A stretch of 64,000 bases of DNA from JARRPM01 sp963765545 (GCA_963765545.1 CAVXWW010000004.1:558001-622000), one strand, 5' to 3'. Shown: positions 32,595-42,064, counted from the first letter of the stretch. Numbers and translations are program-made. Notes: generated by a model not told the origin, from the letters alone.

Positions 32595-33851
32595 CTAGTC
32601 CATGGATTTAATGATCGCCTGACCGAACTCCGAACAGCTCAGCAACGTTGCGCCATCCATCAGGCGCTCGAAGTCATAGGTAACGGTGCCATTCTGGATG
32701 GCGCCATTCATGCCGTCGATAATCAGGTCCGCAGCCTCGTTCCAGCCCATGTGCCGCAGCATCATCTCAGCAGAGAGAATTAGCGAACCGGGGTTTACCT
32801 TGTCCTGGCCGGCGTATTTGGGTGCCGTGCCGTGAGTGGCCTCGAACAGGGCGATGGTATCCGACAGGTTGGCGCCGGGCGCAATCCCGATACCGCCCAC
32901 CTGGGCCGCCAGGGCGTCGGACAGGTAGTCACCGTTCAGGTTCAGGGTGGCAACCACGCTGTAATCTTTTGGCCGGGTCAGGATCTGCTGCAGCATGGCG
33001 TCCGCAATCACGTCCTTGACGATAATTTCCTTTCCTGTGTTCGGGTTCTTCAGGGACACCCAGGGGCCGCCATCCAGCAATTCGCCACCGAATTCCTCTT
33101 GCGCCAGCTCATAGCCCCAGTCGCGGAAGGCGCCTTCGGTGAACTTCATGATGTTGCCCTTGTGTACCAGTGTTACCGAGGGCAGGTCCTGGTCTATGGC
33201 GTATTGAATGGCTTTGCGCACCAGCCGTTTCGTACCTTCTTCGGATACCGGCTTGATACCGATGCCGCACATGTCGGGGAAACGTATTTTGGTGGCACCC
33301 ATTTCATTGATGATGAAGTCCACCACCTTTTTCGCCTCCGGGGTGCCGGCCTGGTATTCGACGCCGGCGTAGATGTCCTCGGAATTCTCCCTGAAGATAA
33401 CCATGTTGCACGCGCCGGGATCTTTTACCGGAGAGGGCACACCTTCGAACCAGCGTACCGGGCGCAGGCAGGTGTACAGGTCCAGTTCCTGGCGCAGCGC
33501 CACGTTCAGCGAGCGAAATCCGCCGCCAACAGGTGTAGTCAGGGGGCCTTTGATGCCCACGCTGTATTCCTTGATCGCCTCCAGGGTTTCTTCCGGGAAC
33601 CAATCGCCATCGTACAATTCGGCGGCTTTCTCACCAGTGAAGATCTCCATCCAGGAGATTTTTTTCGCACCCTTGTATGCCTTCTCGACAGAGGCATTGA
33701 CCACGTCGATCATGACGGGACTGATATCGACACCAATGCCGTCGCCTTCGATGTAGGGGATGATAGGATTGTTGGGGACGTTCAGGCTGAAATCCTCATT
33801 GACGGTGATTTTGTCACCTTCTGTCGGGACCTGAATATGTTTGTAGCCCAT
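32595..33851 (-). CDS. icd: NADP-dependent isocitrate dehydrogenase
   Basis: 418-residue TCA-cycle enzyme that oxidatively decarboxylates isocitrate to 2-oxoglutarate. The regulatory and substrate serine loop is in VIFRENSEDIYAGVEYQ, the arginines for isocitrate are in LRPVRWFEGVPSP, and the C-terminal ATHGTAPKYAGQDKVNPGS is the NADP-site signature of the E. coli-type dimeric enzyme. No aceK kinase gene is in the window. ATG at 33851 with AGGAG upstream. It is divergent from rluE and ends in a strong terminator. Confidence 0.97.
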   Translation of the reverse strand: MGYKHIQVPTEGDKITVNEDFSLNVPNNPIIPYIEGDGIGVDISPVMIDVVNASVEKAYKGAKKISWMEIFTGEKAAELYDGDWFPEETLEAIKEYSVGIKGPLTTPVGGGFRSLNVALRQELDLYTCLRPVRWFEGVPSPVKDPGACNMVIFRENSEDIYAGVEYQAGTPEAKKVVDFIINEMGATKIRFPDMCGIGIKPVSEEGTKRLVRKAIQYAIDQDLPSVTLVHKGNIMKFTEGAFRDWGYELAQEEFGGELLDGGPWVSLKNPNTGKEIIVKDVIADAMLQQILTRPKDYSVVATLNLNGDYLSDALAAQVGGIGIAPGANLSDTIALFEATHGTAPKYAGQDKVNPGSLILSAEMMLRHMGWNEAADLIIDGMNGAIQNGTVTYDFERLMDGATLLSCSEFGQAIIKSMD

Positions 33852-34018
33852 AATGTACTCCTATTTCAGCTGTTGAATTCTTTAAATTAGCGCGATAAGG
33901 CCATTGTGTGGCCAGCGCTGGCAAAGCGGCGCGTAGTGTAGCACGATTGCCGTTGAATCCAGTGTCGGCACGATTTTTTTTGGTGTACAGATGTGCTTAT
34001 TATAAGTCGATTGACCCT

Positions 34019-34615
34019 ATGGCCCGTATCATCCTGTTCAACAAACCCTTCCAGGTGCTGAGCCAGTTCACCGATGAATCCGGCCGCGCGACGCTCGCTG
34101 ATTTTTTAACTGCGCCGGCATTCAGGGTCGCCGGCCGCCTTGACTACGACTCGGAAGGACTGCTGTTGCTCACTGACGACGGTGCACTGCAACAGCAGAT
34201 AGCCAACCCCCGCTACAAGCGCTGGAAAACCTACTGGGTGCAGGTTGAGGGCCTGGTAAATAATCAGGCCCTGGGACAACTCAAGGCTGGCCTGCAACTC
34301 AAGGACGGGGCGACGCTGCCGGCGCGTGCAAGGCGAATTTCGCCCCCCGAGCTTTGGCATCGATCGCCCCCTGTACGCGAGCGCAAGTCAGTGCCGGACA
34401 GTTGGCTGGAGTTGAGCATCCGGGAGGGGCGCAATCGGCAGGTGAGGCGAATGACGGCGGCGGTAGGCTACCCTACCCTGCGCCTGGTTCGCATGCAGAT
34501 TGGTAACTGGTCACTGGATGGCTTGCAACCGGGCGAGCATCGCCAGCTCGAGGTGCATCTGCCCAGCCCCGCAACAAGAACCGGCTCTGGCAGGAATGCC
34601 AGGAGGAAGCGTTAA
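34019..34615 (+). CDS. rluE: 23S rRNA pseudouridine(2457) synthase
   Basis: 198-residue RsuA/RluE-type pseudouridine synthase acting on 23S rRNA. It has no S4 domain, as in RluE. The catalytic aspartate is in GRLDYDSEGLLLLTDDG, the basic motif is REGRNRQVRRMTAAVGYPTLRLVRM. The ATG at 34019 (MARIILFNKPF) is the family start; an upstream start at 33908 would add 37 unrelated residues. Its stop codon overlaps the nudJ start (TAATG), the first of a chain of overlapping genes. Confidence 0.92.
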   Translation: MARIILFNKPFQVLSQFTDESGRATLADFLTAPAFRVAGRLDYDSEGLLLLTDDGALQQQIANPRYKRWKTYWVQVEGLVNNQALGQLKAGLQLKDGATLPARARRISPPELWHRSPPVRERKSVPDSWLELSIREGRNRQVRRMTAAVGYPTLRLVRMQIGNWSLDGLQPGEHRQLEVHLPSPATRTGSGRNARRKR

Positions 34616-35064
34616 TGCGCGACTGGGTCCCCCACGTTACCGTAGCGACGGTTATCGAGGAGCACGGCCGCTACCTGTTGGTGGAGGAGCGTGACAAGGT
34701 TACCGGCGAACTGGTCTTTAACCAGCCCGCTGGCCACCTGGAAGCGGCCGAAACCCTGACCGATGCCGCATTACGGGAAACCCTGGAGGAAACCGGCTGG
34801 GAGATTAGACTGACTGGCGTGCTCGGTATCGCCCTGTACACGGCGCCGTCCAACAATATTACCTACTGTCGCACGACCTTCCTGGGCAAACCCCTGGGCG
34901 AAATGGCAACAGCGGTACTCGATGCGGATATCCACGCGACTCACTGGCTGGATTACGAGGCAATCGTCGCCAACTCTGCTAAAATGCGCAGCCCGCTGGT
35001 CCTGGCTTCCATTGAACGGCACCGTCGGGGTATATGTTATCCGCTGGACCTGATTTACAGTTAA
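34615..35064 (+). CDS. nudJ: NUDIX phosphatase NudJ
   Basis: 149-residue NUDIX hydrolase; E. coli NudJ (YmfB) removes phosphate from HMP-pyrophosphate and nucleoside tri- and diphosphates. The NUDIX box is perfect: G40, E46, R54-E55, E58-E59 and G61 (GHLEAAETLTDAALRETLEE and TG). The N-terminus WVPHVTVATVIEEHGRYLLVE and the CRTTFLG strand fit this subgroup. It overlaps rluE and mnmA by one base on each side, an arrangement (rluE-nudJ-mnmA) that is conserved. Confidence 0.92.
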   Translation: MRDWVPHVTVATVIEEHGRYLLVEERDKVTGELVFNQPAGHLEAAETLTDAALRETLEETGWEIRLTGVLGIALYTAPSNNITYCRTTFLGKPLGEMATAVLDADIHATHWLDYEAIVANSAKMRSPLVLASIERHRRGICYPLDLIYS

Positions 35065-36164
35065 TGAACCCGAAAACTACGCATACAGTAATCGTCGGCA
35101 TGTCCGGCGGTGTCGATTCCTCCGTCTCCGCCCTGCTGCTAAAGGAACAGGGCTACCGGGTGGAGGGCCTGTTCATGAAGAACTGGGATGAGGATGACGG
35201 TACCGAGTACTGCACCGCCAAGGAGGACTATGCAGATGCCCAGGCGGTGGCAGACAAACTGGGCATCAGGCTCCATGGCGCCAATTTTGCCGCGGAGTAC
35301 TGGGACAACGTGTTCGAGCACTTTCTCGAGGAATACCGCGCCGGCCGCACTCCCAACCCGGATATCCTGTGTAACCGGGAAATCAAGTTTCGCGCCTTTC
35401 TGGACTATGCGCTTGTGCTTGGCGCTGATGCTATTGCCACGGGACACTACGCCCGCTGCGGCGAGGCGGACGGTCAGGCAACCCTGCTCAAAGGCCTGGA
35501 TGATAACAAGGACCAGAGCTACTTCCTGCACGCGGTGGGTCATCGAGAACTGCAGCAGACGATCTTCCCCCTGGGTGACATGATCAAGCCGGATGTTCGC
35601 AAACTGGCGCAGGAACACGGCCTCGCCACCGCGAGGAAGAAAGATTCAACCGGCATCTGCTTTATTGGCGAGCGCCGTTTTAAAGATTTCCTGCAACAGT
35701 ATCTGCCAGCCCAGCCAGGCGAGATCCGCAGTTTGGACGGTGAACTGCTGGGCACCCACCAGGGCTTGATGTATCACACCATCGGTCAGCGCCAGGGACT
35801 CGGTATAGGCGGGCTTGCCAATCACGGGGATGCGCCCTGGTACGTGGTCGACAAGGACCTGGAGTGCAACGTACTGCTGGTGGCACAGGGCAATGATCAC
35901 CCTGCCCTGTTCAAGTCATCGCTGTTTGCTTCTGAGGTCATGTGGATTGCCGGGAGCGAACCCGCCCTGCCTCTGACTTGCACTGCCAAAGTGCGCTACC
36001 GACAAGCGGATCAGTCCTGCTCGGTAGAGCGCGAGGTGAACGGCTACCGGGTGAATTTCGAGCAACCGCAGCGAGCGGTCACGCCCGGTCAGTCGGTGGT
36101 GTTTTACCAGGACGAACGCTGCCTTGGCGGCGGCGTCATTGAGCGGACGTCAAACCAGCTATGA
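35064..36164 (+). CDS. mnmA: tRNA-specific 2-thiouridylase MnmA
   Basis: 366-residue ATP-dependent enzyme that makes 2-thiouridine at the wobble base of tRNA-Lys, -Glu and -Gln. The PP-loop GMSGGVDSS is at residues 12-20, and the two catalytic cysteines are C103 (NPDILCNREIKF) and C199 (STGICFIGERRF), matching C102 and C199 of E. coli. The ATG at 35064 overlaps the nudJ stop. The start at 35034 is in nudJ and not used. Overlaps hflD by 4 nt (ATGA). Confidence 0.96.
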   Translation: MNPKTTHTVIVGMSGGVDSSVSALLLKEQGYRVEGLFMKNWDEDDGTEYCTAKEDYADAQAVADKLGIRLHGANFAAEYWDNVFEHFLEEYRAGRTPNPDILCNREIKFRAFLDYALVLGADAIATGHYARCGEADGQATLLKGLDDNKDQSYFLHAVGHRELQQTIFPLGDMIKPDVRKLAQEHGLATARKKDSTGICFIGERRFKDFLQQYLPAQPGEIRSLDGELLGTHQGLMYHTIGQRQGLGIGGLANHGDAPWYVVDKDLECNVLLVAQGNDHPALFKSSLFASEVMWIAGSEPALPLTCTAKVRYRQADQSCSVEREVNGYRVNFEQPQRAVTPGQSVVFYQDERCLGGGVIERTSNQL

Positions 36165-36805
36165 GTGATACGAGTCGAACACCTCTGGAACAGCAAACTA
36201 TCGCCCTGGCGGGCGTGGTCCAGACCGCGCGCCTGGTGGACCAGGTTTCCAAGACCGGCAGCTATCCGCTGGAGTTTCTTGCCCCCTCGATCAACAGCCT
36301 GTTTGAGTTCGACATAGACACGGTCGAAGATGTATTTGGCGGTATTGGCGGCGTCAAACTGGGACTGAACAATCTCAGCAGTTTACTGGCCAGCCGCCAG
36401 GCGGATGAGAATCGCGACCTGGCACGCTATGTGTTTGCCATACTGTACCTGGAACGAAAATTTGCGGCGGATTCGGCCATGATGTCGGTGGTGCACTCAC
36501 GGCTGCAGCACACCAGTTTTCGCGCCGAGCACTTTGCCAATAACGTCAACGACCTGTGCCATAGCGTCTCTGGCATCTACCAGGACACTCTGAGCAAGCT
36601 CAAGTTTCGGATCAAGGTCAACGGCAGCGCCCAACACCTGCAGAATCCGCAAAACGCAGATATGATCCGTGCACTGCTGCTGGCCGGTATCCGCTCTGCA
36701 TTCCTGTGGCGCCAGTTGGGCGGCCGTCGCTGGCGCCTGCTGGTGCAGCGAAAACAGATACTGCGCACCTCCCAGCAACTGTCACGCGGGTTAAGCGTGG
36801 TGTAA
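36161..36805 (+). CDS. hflD: High frequency lysogenization protein HflD homolog
   Basis: 214-residue mostly helical, peripheral membrane-associated protein. E. coli HflD binds the phage lambda CII activator; its cellular role is unclear. The family opening EQQTIALAGVVQTARLVDQ, the GSYPLEFLAPSINSLF segment and IRALLLAGIRSAFLWRQLGGRRW are typical. It sits between mnmA and purB exactly as in E. coli and Pseudomonas, which supports the call strongly. Confidence 0.94.
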   Translation: MSDTSRTPLEQQTIALAGVVQTARLVDQVSKTGSYPLEFLAPSINSLFEFDIDTVEDVFGGIGGVKLGLNNLSSLLASRQADENRDLARYVFAILYLERKFAADSAMMSVVHSRLQHTSFRAEHFANNVNDLCHSVSGIYQDTLSKLKFRIKVNGSAQHLQNPQNADMIRALLLAGIRSAFLWRQLGGRRWRLLVQRKQILRTSQQLSRGLSVV

Positions 36806-36832
36806 CATCAGCCTGATATTTCGGAGAACATT

Positions 36833-38203
36833 ATGAAACTGTCCGCCCTTAGTGCGGTGTCACCTATAGATGGCCGTTACGGCAGCAAGACGCAACCCCT
36901 GCGCGAGGTATTCAGTGAGTTCGGCCTGATCAAACGTCGCGTGCTGGTCGAGGTTCGCTGGCTGCAATGCCTTGCGGCACACGATGGCATTGGCGAGGTG
37001 CCTGGCCTGTCGAAAGCGGCGCATCTGGCGCTGGATACCCTGGCTGACGATTTCAATGAGGTGGACGCCCGGCGTATCAAGGACATAGAGGCGACCACCA
37101 ATCACGACGTAAAGGCAGTCGAATACTTTATTAAAGAGGGTTTCGACGGTAACGAGGAACTCAAGGCGATTGCCGAATTTGTCCACTTTGCGTGTACTTC
37201 GGAAGATATTAACAACCTTGCTCATGCGCTGATGCTGCGTGATGGCCTGCGGGACGTGCTCCTGCCTGCAATGGAAGAAATTGCGGACTCACTGGCACGC
37301 CTGGCACAGGACTCTGCCGCTGCGCCCATGTTGTCACGCACCCACGGCCAGACCGCCAGCCCCACCACGATGGGCAAGGAAGTTGCCAATGTGGTGGCGC
37401 GCCTGCGCCGGCAACTGGAGCAATTGCGACAGGTGCCGTTCCTGGGCAAAATCAATGGTGCCGTGGGTAACTACAACGCACACCTGTCCGCCTACCCCGG
37501 GGTGGACTGGCAAGCCAATGCGCAAGCGTTCGTGACCTCACTTGGCCTTGACTGGAACGCCTATACCACCCAGATCGAGCCTCACGATTATATGGCCGAG
37601 CTCTTCGACGCTATTACTCGCTTCAATACCATACTGATCGATTTCAATCGCGATGTGTGGGGCTACATATCACTGGGTTACTTCAAGCAGAAGACCATTG
37701 CCGGTGAAGTGGGTTCCTCTACCATGCCCCACAAGGTCAACCCTATTGACTTTGAAAACTCGGAGGGCAATCTCGGACTGGCCAATGCCGTCCTGCAGCA
37801 CCTGTCGTCGAAACTACCGGTAAGCCGCTGGCAGAGGGATCTCACCGACAGCACCGTGCTGCGAAACATGGGTGTGGGCGCAGCCTACAGCCTGATCGCT
37901 TACCAGTCGGCCCTGAAGGGTATCAGTAAGCTACAACTTAACGAAGCGCGATTGGCCCAGGACCTGGACAACAGCTGGGAGGTTCTGGCGGAACCTATCC
38001 AGACCGTCATGCGGCGTTACGGTATCGAAAAGCCCTACGAAAAACTGAAGGAACTGACCCGCGGCCAGGACATGAGTGCTGAGCTTATCCAGTCATTCGT
38101 CGCGGGGCTGGACCTGCCTGAAGAGGCCCGCAGGGAACTGCTCGCCCTGACCCCCGCCGGTTATATCGGCAACGCCGTGGCCCAGGCCAGGGCCATTCGC
38201 TAG
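36833..38203 (+). CDS. purB: Adenylosuccinate lyase
   Basis: 456-residue enzyme of the fumarase/aspartase superfamily, acting twice in purine synthesis (SAICAR to AICAR, adenylosuccinate to AMP). The superfamily signature GSSTMPHKVNPIDFENSEGN carries the catalytic serine loop; SRTHGQTASPTTMGKE contains the general acid histidine. The opening SAVSPIDGRYGSKTQPLREVFSEF... is the E. coli-type form. AGAACATT precedes the ATG (GGAGAA at 36822). It is followed by roxA after 4 bp. Confidence 0.97.
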   Translation: MKLSALSAVSPIDGRYGSKTQPLREVFSEFGLIKRRVLVEVRWLQCLAAHDGIGEVPGLSKAAHLALDTLADDFNEVDARRIKDIEATTNHDVKAVEYFIKEGFDGNEELKAIAEFVHFACTSEDINNLAHALMLRDGLRDVLLPAMEEIADSLARLAQDSAAAPMLSRTHGQTASPTTMGKEVANVVARLRRQLEQLRQVPFLGKINGAVGNYNAHLSAYPGVDWQANAQAFVTSLGLDWNAYTTQIEPHDYMAELFDAITRFNTILIDFNRDVWGYISLGYFKQKTIAGEVGSSTMPHKVNPIDFENSEGNLGLANAVLQHLSSKLPVSRWQRDLTDSTVLRNMGVGAAYSLIAYQSALKGISKLQLNEARLAQDLDNSWEVLAEPIQTVMRRYGIEKPYEKLKELTRGQDMSAELIQSFVAGLDLPEEARRELLALTPAGYIGNAVAQARAIR

Positions 38204-38207
38204 TGTT

Positions 38208-39344
38208 ATGACTTCAGGGGAGCTGCCGCTGGATAAAGAGGCTTTCCTGGCGCGCCACTGGCAACGCGAGCCTCTGTTTATCCCCAACGGCTTCGGCGGT
38301 TTTGCCAGTCCATTGCCAGCCGACGAGTTGGCGGGCCTCGCCCTTGAAGAGGGCATCGAGTCACGCATTATCGAATGCAGTGACACGGCCTGGCTGCTGC
38401 ACCACGGCCCGTTCGCTGCCCAGGATTTTGATAGACAGCACCCCTGGACGCTGCTGGTACAGGCTGTTGACCATTACATTCCGGCCGTCGCCCAGTTACT
38501 GCACCTGGTGGACTTTCTGCCCCGCTGGCGGGTGGATGACGTGATGGCAAGTTATGCGGTAGATGGCGGCAGCGTGGGGCCCCACTATGACAATTACGAT
38601 GTTTTCCTGCTGCAGGGTGAAGGGAGCAGGCTGTGGCGGCTGGGCCAGCACTGTGATGCCCGCTCACCACTGTTGCCACATGAGGAACTGCGTATTTTGC
38701 AGAACTTCGAGTGCACCGATGAGTATCTCTTGGGGCCCGGCGACATACTCTATGTACCGCCAGGTATCGCCCACTGGGGCATCGCACAGGGCGAATGCAC
38801 CACATTTTCAATAGGGTTTCGCGCCCCGCGAATTAACGACATGGTCTCACGCTGGGCGGATCGCCTGCTTGAAAACCTGGATCCAGAGCTGTTTTTCCGC
38901 GACGCGGACAGTGAAGCCGTTTCGCCTTCGCGCCCCGGCGAAATTCGCCCAGGTGACCTGAAGCGAGTAGTCGCGCAGCTGGAGGCCGCGTTCAAGAGCG
39001 CAGCCGATACTCACTGGCTGGGCGAGATGGTAACCGAGCCGCGATACGACGTTCAGCTCGATTCCGATGAGCTTGCCCGGGCGCGGATTTTGATGACGCA
39101 GGGGCCGGCGCTGATAGTTCTCTCGCCGGAGGCACGGGTGGCGTGGCAGCAGGAGGCAAGCAGTGTTACGGTGTATGCCAACGGTCGGTCCTGCCAGTTC
39201 AGTGAGACCATACTGGACTGTCTTGCCGAACTCTGCGGAAGCTGGCACCTGGAGGGCGAGAGCCTAGCCCGTGCACTGGCGCAACCGGATGCCGCACGAC
39301 TCCTGGATTACCTGCTGGAGAACGGGGGAATTTATGTCGAATGA
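38208..39344 (+). CDS. roxA: Ribosomal protein uL16 arginine hydroxylase (RoxA/YcfD)
   Basis: 378-residue Fe(II)/2-oxoglutarate oxygenase with a JmjC-like cupin fold; E. coli YcfD hydroxylates Arg81 of ribosomal protein L16. Metal ligands are H126 and D128 (VGPHYDNYDVFLLQ) and H189 (PPGIAHWG), next to the E. coli positions H125, D127 and H187. The N-terminus LARHWQREPLFIPNG and the C-terminal winged-helix-like part are complete. It begins 4 bp after purB and overlaps the next gene by 11 nt. Confidence 0.9.
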   Translation: MTSGELPLDKEAFLARHWQREPLFIPNGFGGFASPLPADELAGLALEEGIESRIIECSDTAWLLHHGPFAAQDFDRQHPWTLLVQAVDHYIPAVAQLLHLVDFLPRWRVDDVMASYAVDGGSVGPHYDNYDVFLLQGEGSRLWRLGQHCDARSPLLPHEELRILQNFECTDEYLLGPGDILYVPPGIAHWGIAQGECTTFSIGFRAPRINDMVSRWADRLLENLDPELFFRDADSEAVSPSRPGEIRPGDLKRVVAQLEAAFKSAADTHWLGEMVTEPRYDVQLDSDELARARILMTQGPALIVLSPEARVAWQQEASSVTVYANGRSCQFSETILDCLAELCGSWHLEGESLARALAQPDAARLLDYLLENGGIYVE

Positions 39345-39819
39345 GTCTCTCACGGGTGTGGGTTATCCGCATCCCTTCGACCAACTTGCAGTGGAGCTGT
39401 GCAGCTCTGCGGCCCGGGAAGTGTGTATTTTGAGTCCCCGGCTGGACCCCATGGCCTTTGATACAGAAGAACTAAGCAACGCATTGGGGGTACTGATACG
39501 CAGTACGCGCCAGACCCGCGTACGTGTTCTGGTGGCTGACTCTCGCGACATGGTTACCCGCGGCCACCGGCTCCTCAATCTTGCCCGCCGAATACCCAGT
39601 TCGGTGCAGATAAAAAAACTTGCCGAGCATCCACAATGGCGCGGCGAAACCATCGTCATCTGCGACCGTGATGGTGTGCTATACAAACCTGGCGACAGCG
39701 ATCGCGAGGGCTTTTACGAACCTTCCTCGAGAGCATCTACCAAACGTCACCTGGAATTATTCGAGGAACTCTGGCGCCACGGCGTTGAGGATGTCGAACT
39801 GCGTTCGATCTCCCTGTAG
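39334..39819 (+). CDS. Conserved protein, DUF7931/PLD-like
   Basis: 161-residue soluble protein. The pattern AAREVCILSPRLDPMAFDTEEL..RVRVLVADSRDMVTRGHRLLNLARRIPSSVQI resembles the small phospholipase D-like domain (DUF7931) often found after the roxA gene in gammaproteobacteria, sometimes annotated loosely as an acetyltransferase-associated protein. No HxK active site is visible, so catalysis is doubtful. The ATG at 39334 lies inside the end of roxA and the two are probably translated together. Assigned by context and remembered similarity; role unknown. Confidence 0.7.
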   Translation: MSNESLTGVGYPHPFDQLAVELCSSAAREVCILSPRLDPMAFDTEELSNALGVLIRSTRQTRVRVLVADSRDMVTRGHRLLNLARRIPSSVQIKKLAEHPQWRGETIVICDRDGVLYKPGDSDREGFYEPSSRASTKRHLELFEELWRHGVEDVELRSISL

Positions 39820-39837
39820 CCAGGACATGACGCCCGG

Positions 39838-41217
39838 ATGAGCAAAGCCGTACACCTGGACGAATTGCCCTACCGGCGGGACAGCTGTGAGATGTTTGAG
39901 CGGATGCGTGACCTGCCCGGTGCGGCGCTACTGGACAGCAGCTTTCCGCATTCCACTGCGGGGCGTTACGACATACTGGCGGCAAGTCCCATAGAACAAC
40001 TGCCGACCCTCCCACCAGGATCCAGTGAAGACAGCAGTCGACACTTTTTCGAAGATTTAGGTCGATACCACCACGATCACTATGCGGGGATTCAGCCCGT
40101 GTCCCAGGATATCCCGTTTTGCGGCGGTATCCTTGGCTATATCGGTTACGATTTCGGCAACACACTTAACGGGGTTGATTCCCCCGTGTCAGACTTGCCG
40201 GCAGCAGAAGATGCCATCCCGGCTGTTCAGTTGCAGGTTTACGACTGGTGTGTCATCCAGGACCATCTGCTGCGAAGGGCCACGCTGGTAAGCCAACCCA
40301 GCGTATCACCCGCTGTACGCGCAGATATGCTGGCCAGACTTCGCGGCGATGCGTTGCCGCGCCCGGCAAACTTCACCCTCAAAGGCAAATTCACCTCTAA
40401 CCTGAGCGGGCCCGCATACGAGGCCGCGTTCGAGCGCATCGCAGAATATATCCGGGCCGGTGACTGCTACCAGGTCAACCTGGCCCAGCGGTTCAGCGCC
40501 GGCTACCAGGGTGATCCCTGGCATGCATACCGTGAGCTGCGGGCGGTTGCGGCGGCGCCCTTCTCGGCCTATCTGGCTATGGGCGGGGACAGCGCGGTAA
40601 TCAGCTTGTCGCCCGAGCGTTTCCTGTCGCTACATGGCCACCATGTAGAAACCGCGCCCATCAAGGGCACCAGGCCTCGCCATCGCGACCCCGAGGCCGA
40701 TCGCCAGGCCGTAAGAGAGTTGCGCGCCTCGCAAAAAGACCGGGCTGAAAACCTGATGATCGTGGATCTGCTGCGCAACGACCTGGGCCGCAGCTGCGTC
40801 CCGGGAAGCATCATAGTAGATCGCCTGTTTGAAGTTCAAAGCCTGGCCACGGTCCATCACCTGGTCAGTACTATCAGTGGGGAGCTGCGGCCAGACCGCA
40901 CCGCCGCCCAGTTATTGCGCGAGAGTTTCCCCGGTGGTTCGATTACCGGGGCACCCAAGCGGCGGGCAATGGAAATCATCTCGGAACTGGAACCCGATCC
41001 ACGCCAGGTTTACTGTGGCTCTGTGCTCTATATCAGTGCCGACAGGCGCATGGACAGTAATATTGCGATTCGCACACTGCTGTGCAACAGCGGCGACATC
41101 CGTTGCTGGGCAGGCGGCGGTATTGTGGCTGACTCCGAGTGGCAACAGGAGTATCAGGAAACCTATGACAAGGTCGGTAGATTTCTGTCAACCCTGGAAA
41201 CACTCTCGGGCCTGTGA
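39838..41217 (+). CDS. pabB: Aminodeoxychorismate synthase component I
   Basis: 459-residue chorismate-utilising enzyme that aminates chorismate to 4-amino-4-deoxychorismate for folate synthesis, using ammonia from the PabA glutaminase. Typical segments are SPERFLSLHG, the PIKGTRPR loop (with the catalytic lysine of the PabB class, distinguishing it from TrpE), KDRAENLMIVDLLRNDLGR, SFPGGSITGAPKRRAMEII and YCGSVLYISADRRMDSNIAIRT. No pabC or pabA in the window. The stop lies 62 bp before the tRNA gene. Confidence 0.92.
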   Translation: MSKAVHLDELPYRRDSCEMFERMRDLPGAALLDSSFPHSTAGRYDILAASPIEQLPTLPPGSSEDSSRHFFEDLGRYHHDHYAGIQPVSQDIPFCGGILGYIGYDFGNTLNGVDSPVSDLPAAEDAIPAVQLQVYDWCVIQDHLLRRATLVSQPSVSPAVRADMLARLRGDALPRPANFTLKGKFTSNLSGPAYEAAFERIAEYIRAGDCYQVNLAQRFSAGYQGDPWHAYRELRAVAAAPFSAYLAMGGDSAVISLSPERFLSLHGHHVETAPIKGTRPRHRDPEADRQAVRELRASQKDRAENLMIVDLLRNDLGRSCVPGSIIVDRLFEVQSLATVHHLVSTISGELRPDRTAAQLLRESFPGGSITGAPKRRAMEIISELEPDPRQVYCGSVLYISADRRMDSNIAIRTLLCNSGDIRCWAGGGIVADSEWQQEYQETYDKVGRFLSTLETLSGL

Positions 41218-41279
41218 GAGAAAAAGTTCATTCGACACAGGGATATTCGCGGCGGGAGCCTGTACAATTGAAGTTCAGC

Positions 41280-41356
41280 GCGCCCGTAGCTCAGCTGGAT
41301 AGAGTAACTGGCTTCGAACCAGTTGGTCGGGAGTTCGAATCTCTCCGGGCGCGCCA
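41280..41356 (+). tRNA. tRNA-Arg (anticodon TCG)
   Basis: 77-nt cloverleaf: acceptor GCGCCCG (41280-41286) pairs with CGGGCGC (41346-41352), discriminator G and encoded CCA follow. Anticodon stem ACTGG/CCAGT encloses the loop CTTCGAA, anticodon TCG. T-arm GGGAG-TTCGAAT-CTCTC (one G-T pair) is standard. Confidence 0.96.
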
Positions 41357-41363
41357 TACATAC

Positions 41364-41391
41364 AAAGGGCCCCATTAATGCGGCCCTTTTT
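41364..41391 (+). terminator. Rho-independent terminator after tRNA-Arg
   Basis: AAAGGGCC (41364-41371) and GGCCCTTT (41382-41389), 10-nt loop, ending in TTTTT. It starts 8 bp after the tRNA and could also serve the convergent thrH gene on the other strand because the stem begins with AAA. Confidence 0.85.
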
Positions 41392-41446
41392 GCTCTCAAC
41401 GCCCCTCCTTGAATGAGCCTGAACACAGCCCGCCCGGTTTCGTCCT

Positions 41447-42064
41447 CTAAAGGGTCAGCTTGCGGTCGCTTGCGGCGACAAATGCAGCCTTCAACTGTTC
41501 CAGGTTCTGCACTGACTTGAACTGTGGAAACTCGTCGATCACATTCTGGGGGGCATGGATCAGAAAGCCGACATCCGCCTCGCCCAGCATGGTGGTGTCA
41601 TTGTAGGAATCACCGGCGGCAAGCACCCGGTAGTTGAGGCTGTGCAAAGCCTTGACCGAGGCGCGCTTGGGATCCACCTGGCGCAGCCTGTAATCCACTA
41701 CCCGACCACTGTCGTCGGTCACCAGGCGATGACAAAACAGGGTTGGCCATTTCAATTGGCGCATCAGCGGCTCTGAAAACTCGTAAAATGTGTCCGACAG
41801 GATAATGACCTGAAAGCGCTCCCGCAGCCAGTCGACAAACTCTATCGCCCCGGGTAGTGGTTCCAGTGTTGCGATCACTTCCTGAATGTCGCCTATCTTG
41901 AGATTGTGCCGATCCAGCAGCGCGAGGCGCTGTTTCATCAGTACATCGTAATCCGGAATATCCCTGGTGGTGGCGCGCAGCTCCTCTATGCCGGTACGCT
42001 CAGCAAACGCAATCCATATTTCAGGGACCAGGACCCCCTCCAGATCCAGGCAAGCCAGTTCCAT
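41447..42064 (-). CDS. thrH: Phosphoserine phosphatase / homoserine phosphotransferase ThrH
   Basis: 205-residue HAD enzyme; Pseudomonas ThrH dephosphorylates phosphoserine and can pass the phosphate to homoserine. The nucleophile is D7 and the acid E9 (CLDLEGVLVPE, with Glu where most HAD enzymes have Asp, a ThrH feature). SDTFYEFSEPLMRQL carries motif II and AAGDSYNDTTMLGEA motif IV. AAGGAG precedes the ATG at 42064. It lies just downstream of cysB on the same strand. Confidence 0.93.
   Translation of the reverse strand: MELACLDLEGVLVPEIWIAFAERTGIEELRATTRDIPDYDVLMKQRLALLDRHNLKIGDIQEVIATLEPLPGAIEFVDWLRERFQVIILSDTFYEFSEPLMRQLKWPTLFCHRLVTDDSGRVVDYRLRQVDPKRASVKALHSLNYRVLAAGDSYNDTTMLGEADVGFLIHAPQNVIDEFPQFKSVQNLEQLKAAFVAASDRKLTL

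Noticed and set aside
32176..32598. Overlapping open frames of about 140 codons across the clpS-icd interval
   Set aside because: They run through both hairpins in several frames, have no ribosome-binding site and an amino acid composition typical of spurious GC-rich translation.
39334..39819. GNAT acetyltransferase annotation for the gene after roxA
   Set aside because: No acetyl-CoA-binding motif (R/QxxGxG/A) is visible; the sequence looks like a PLD-fold domain instead.
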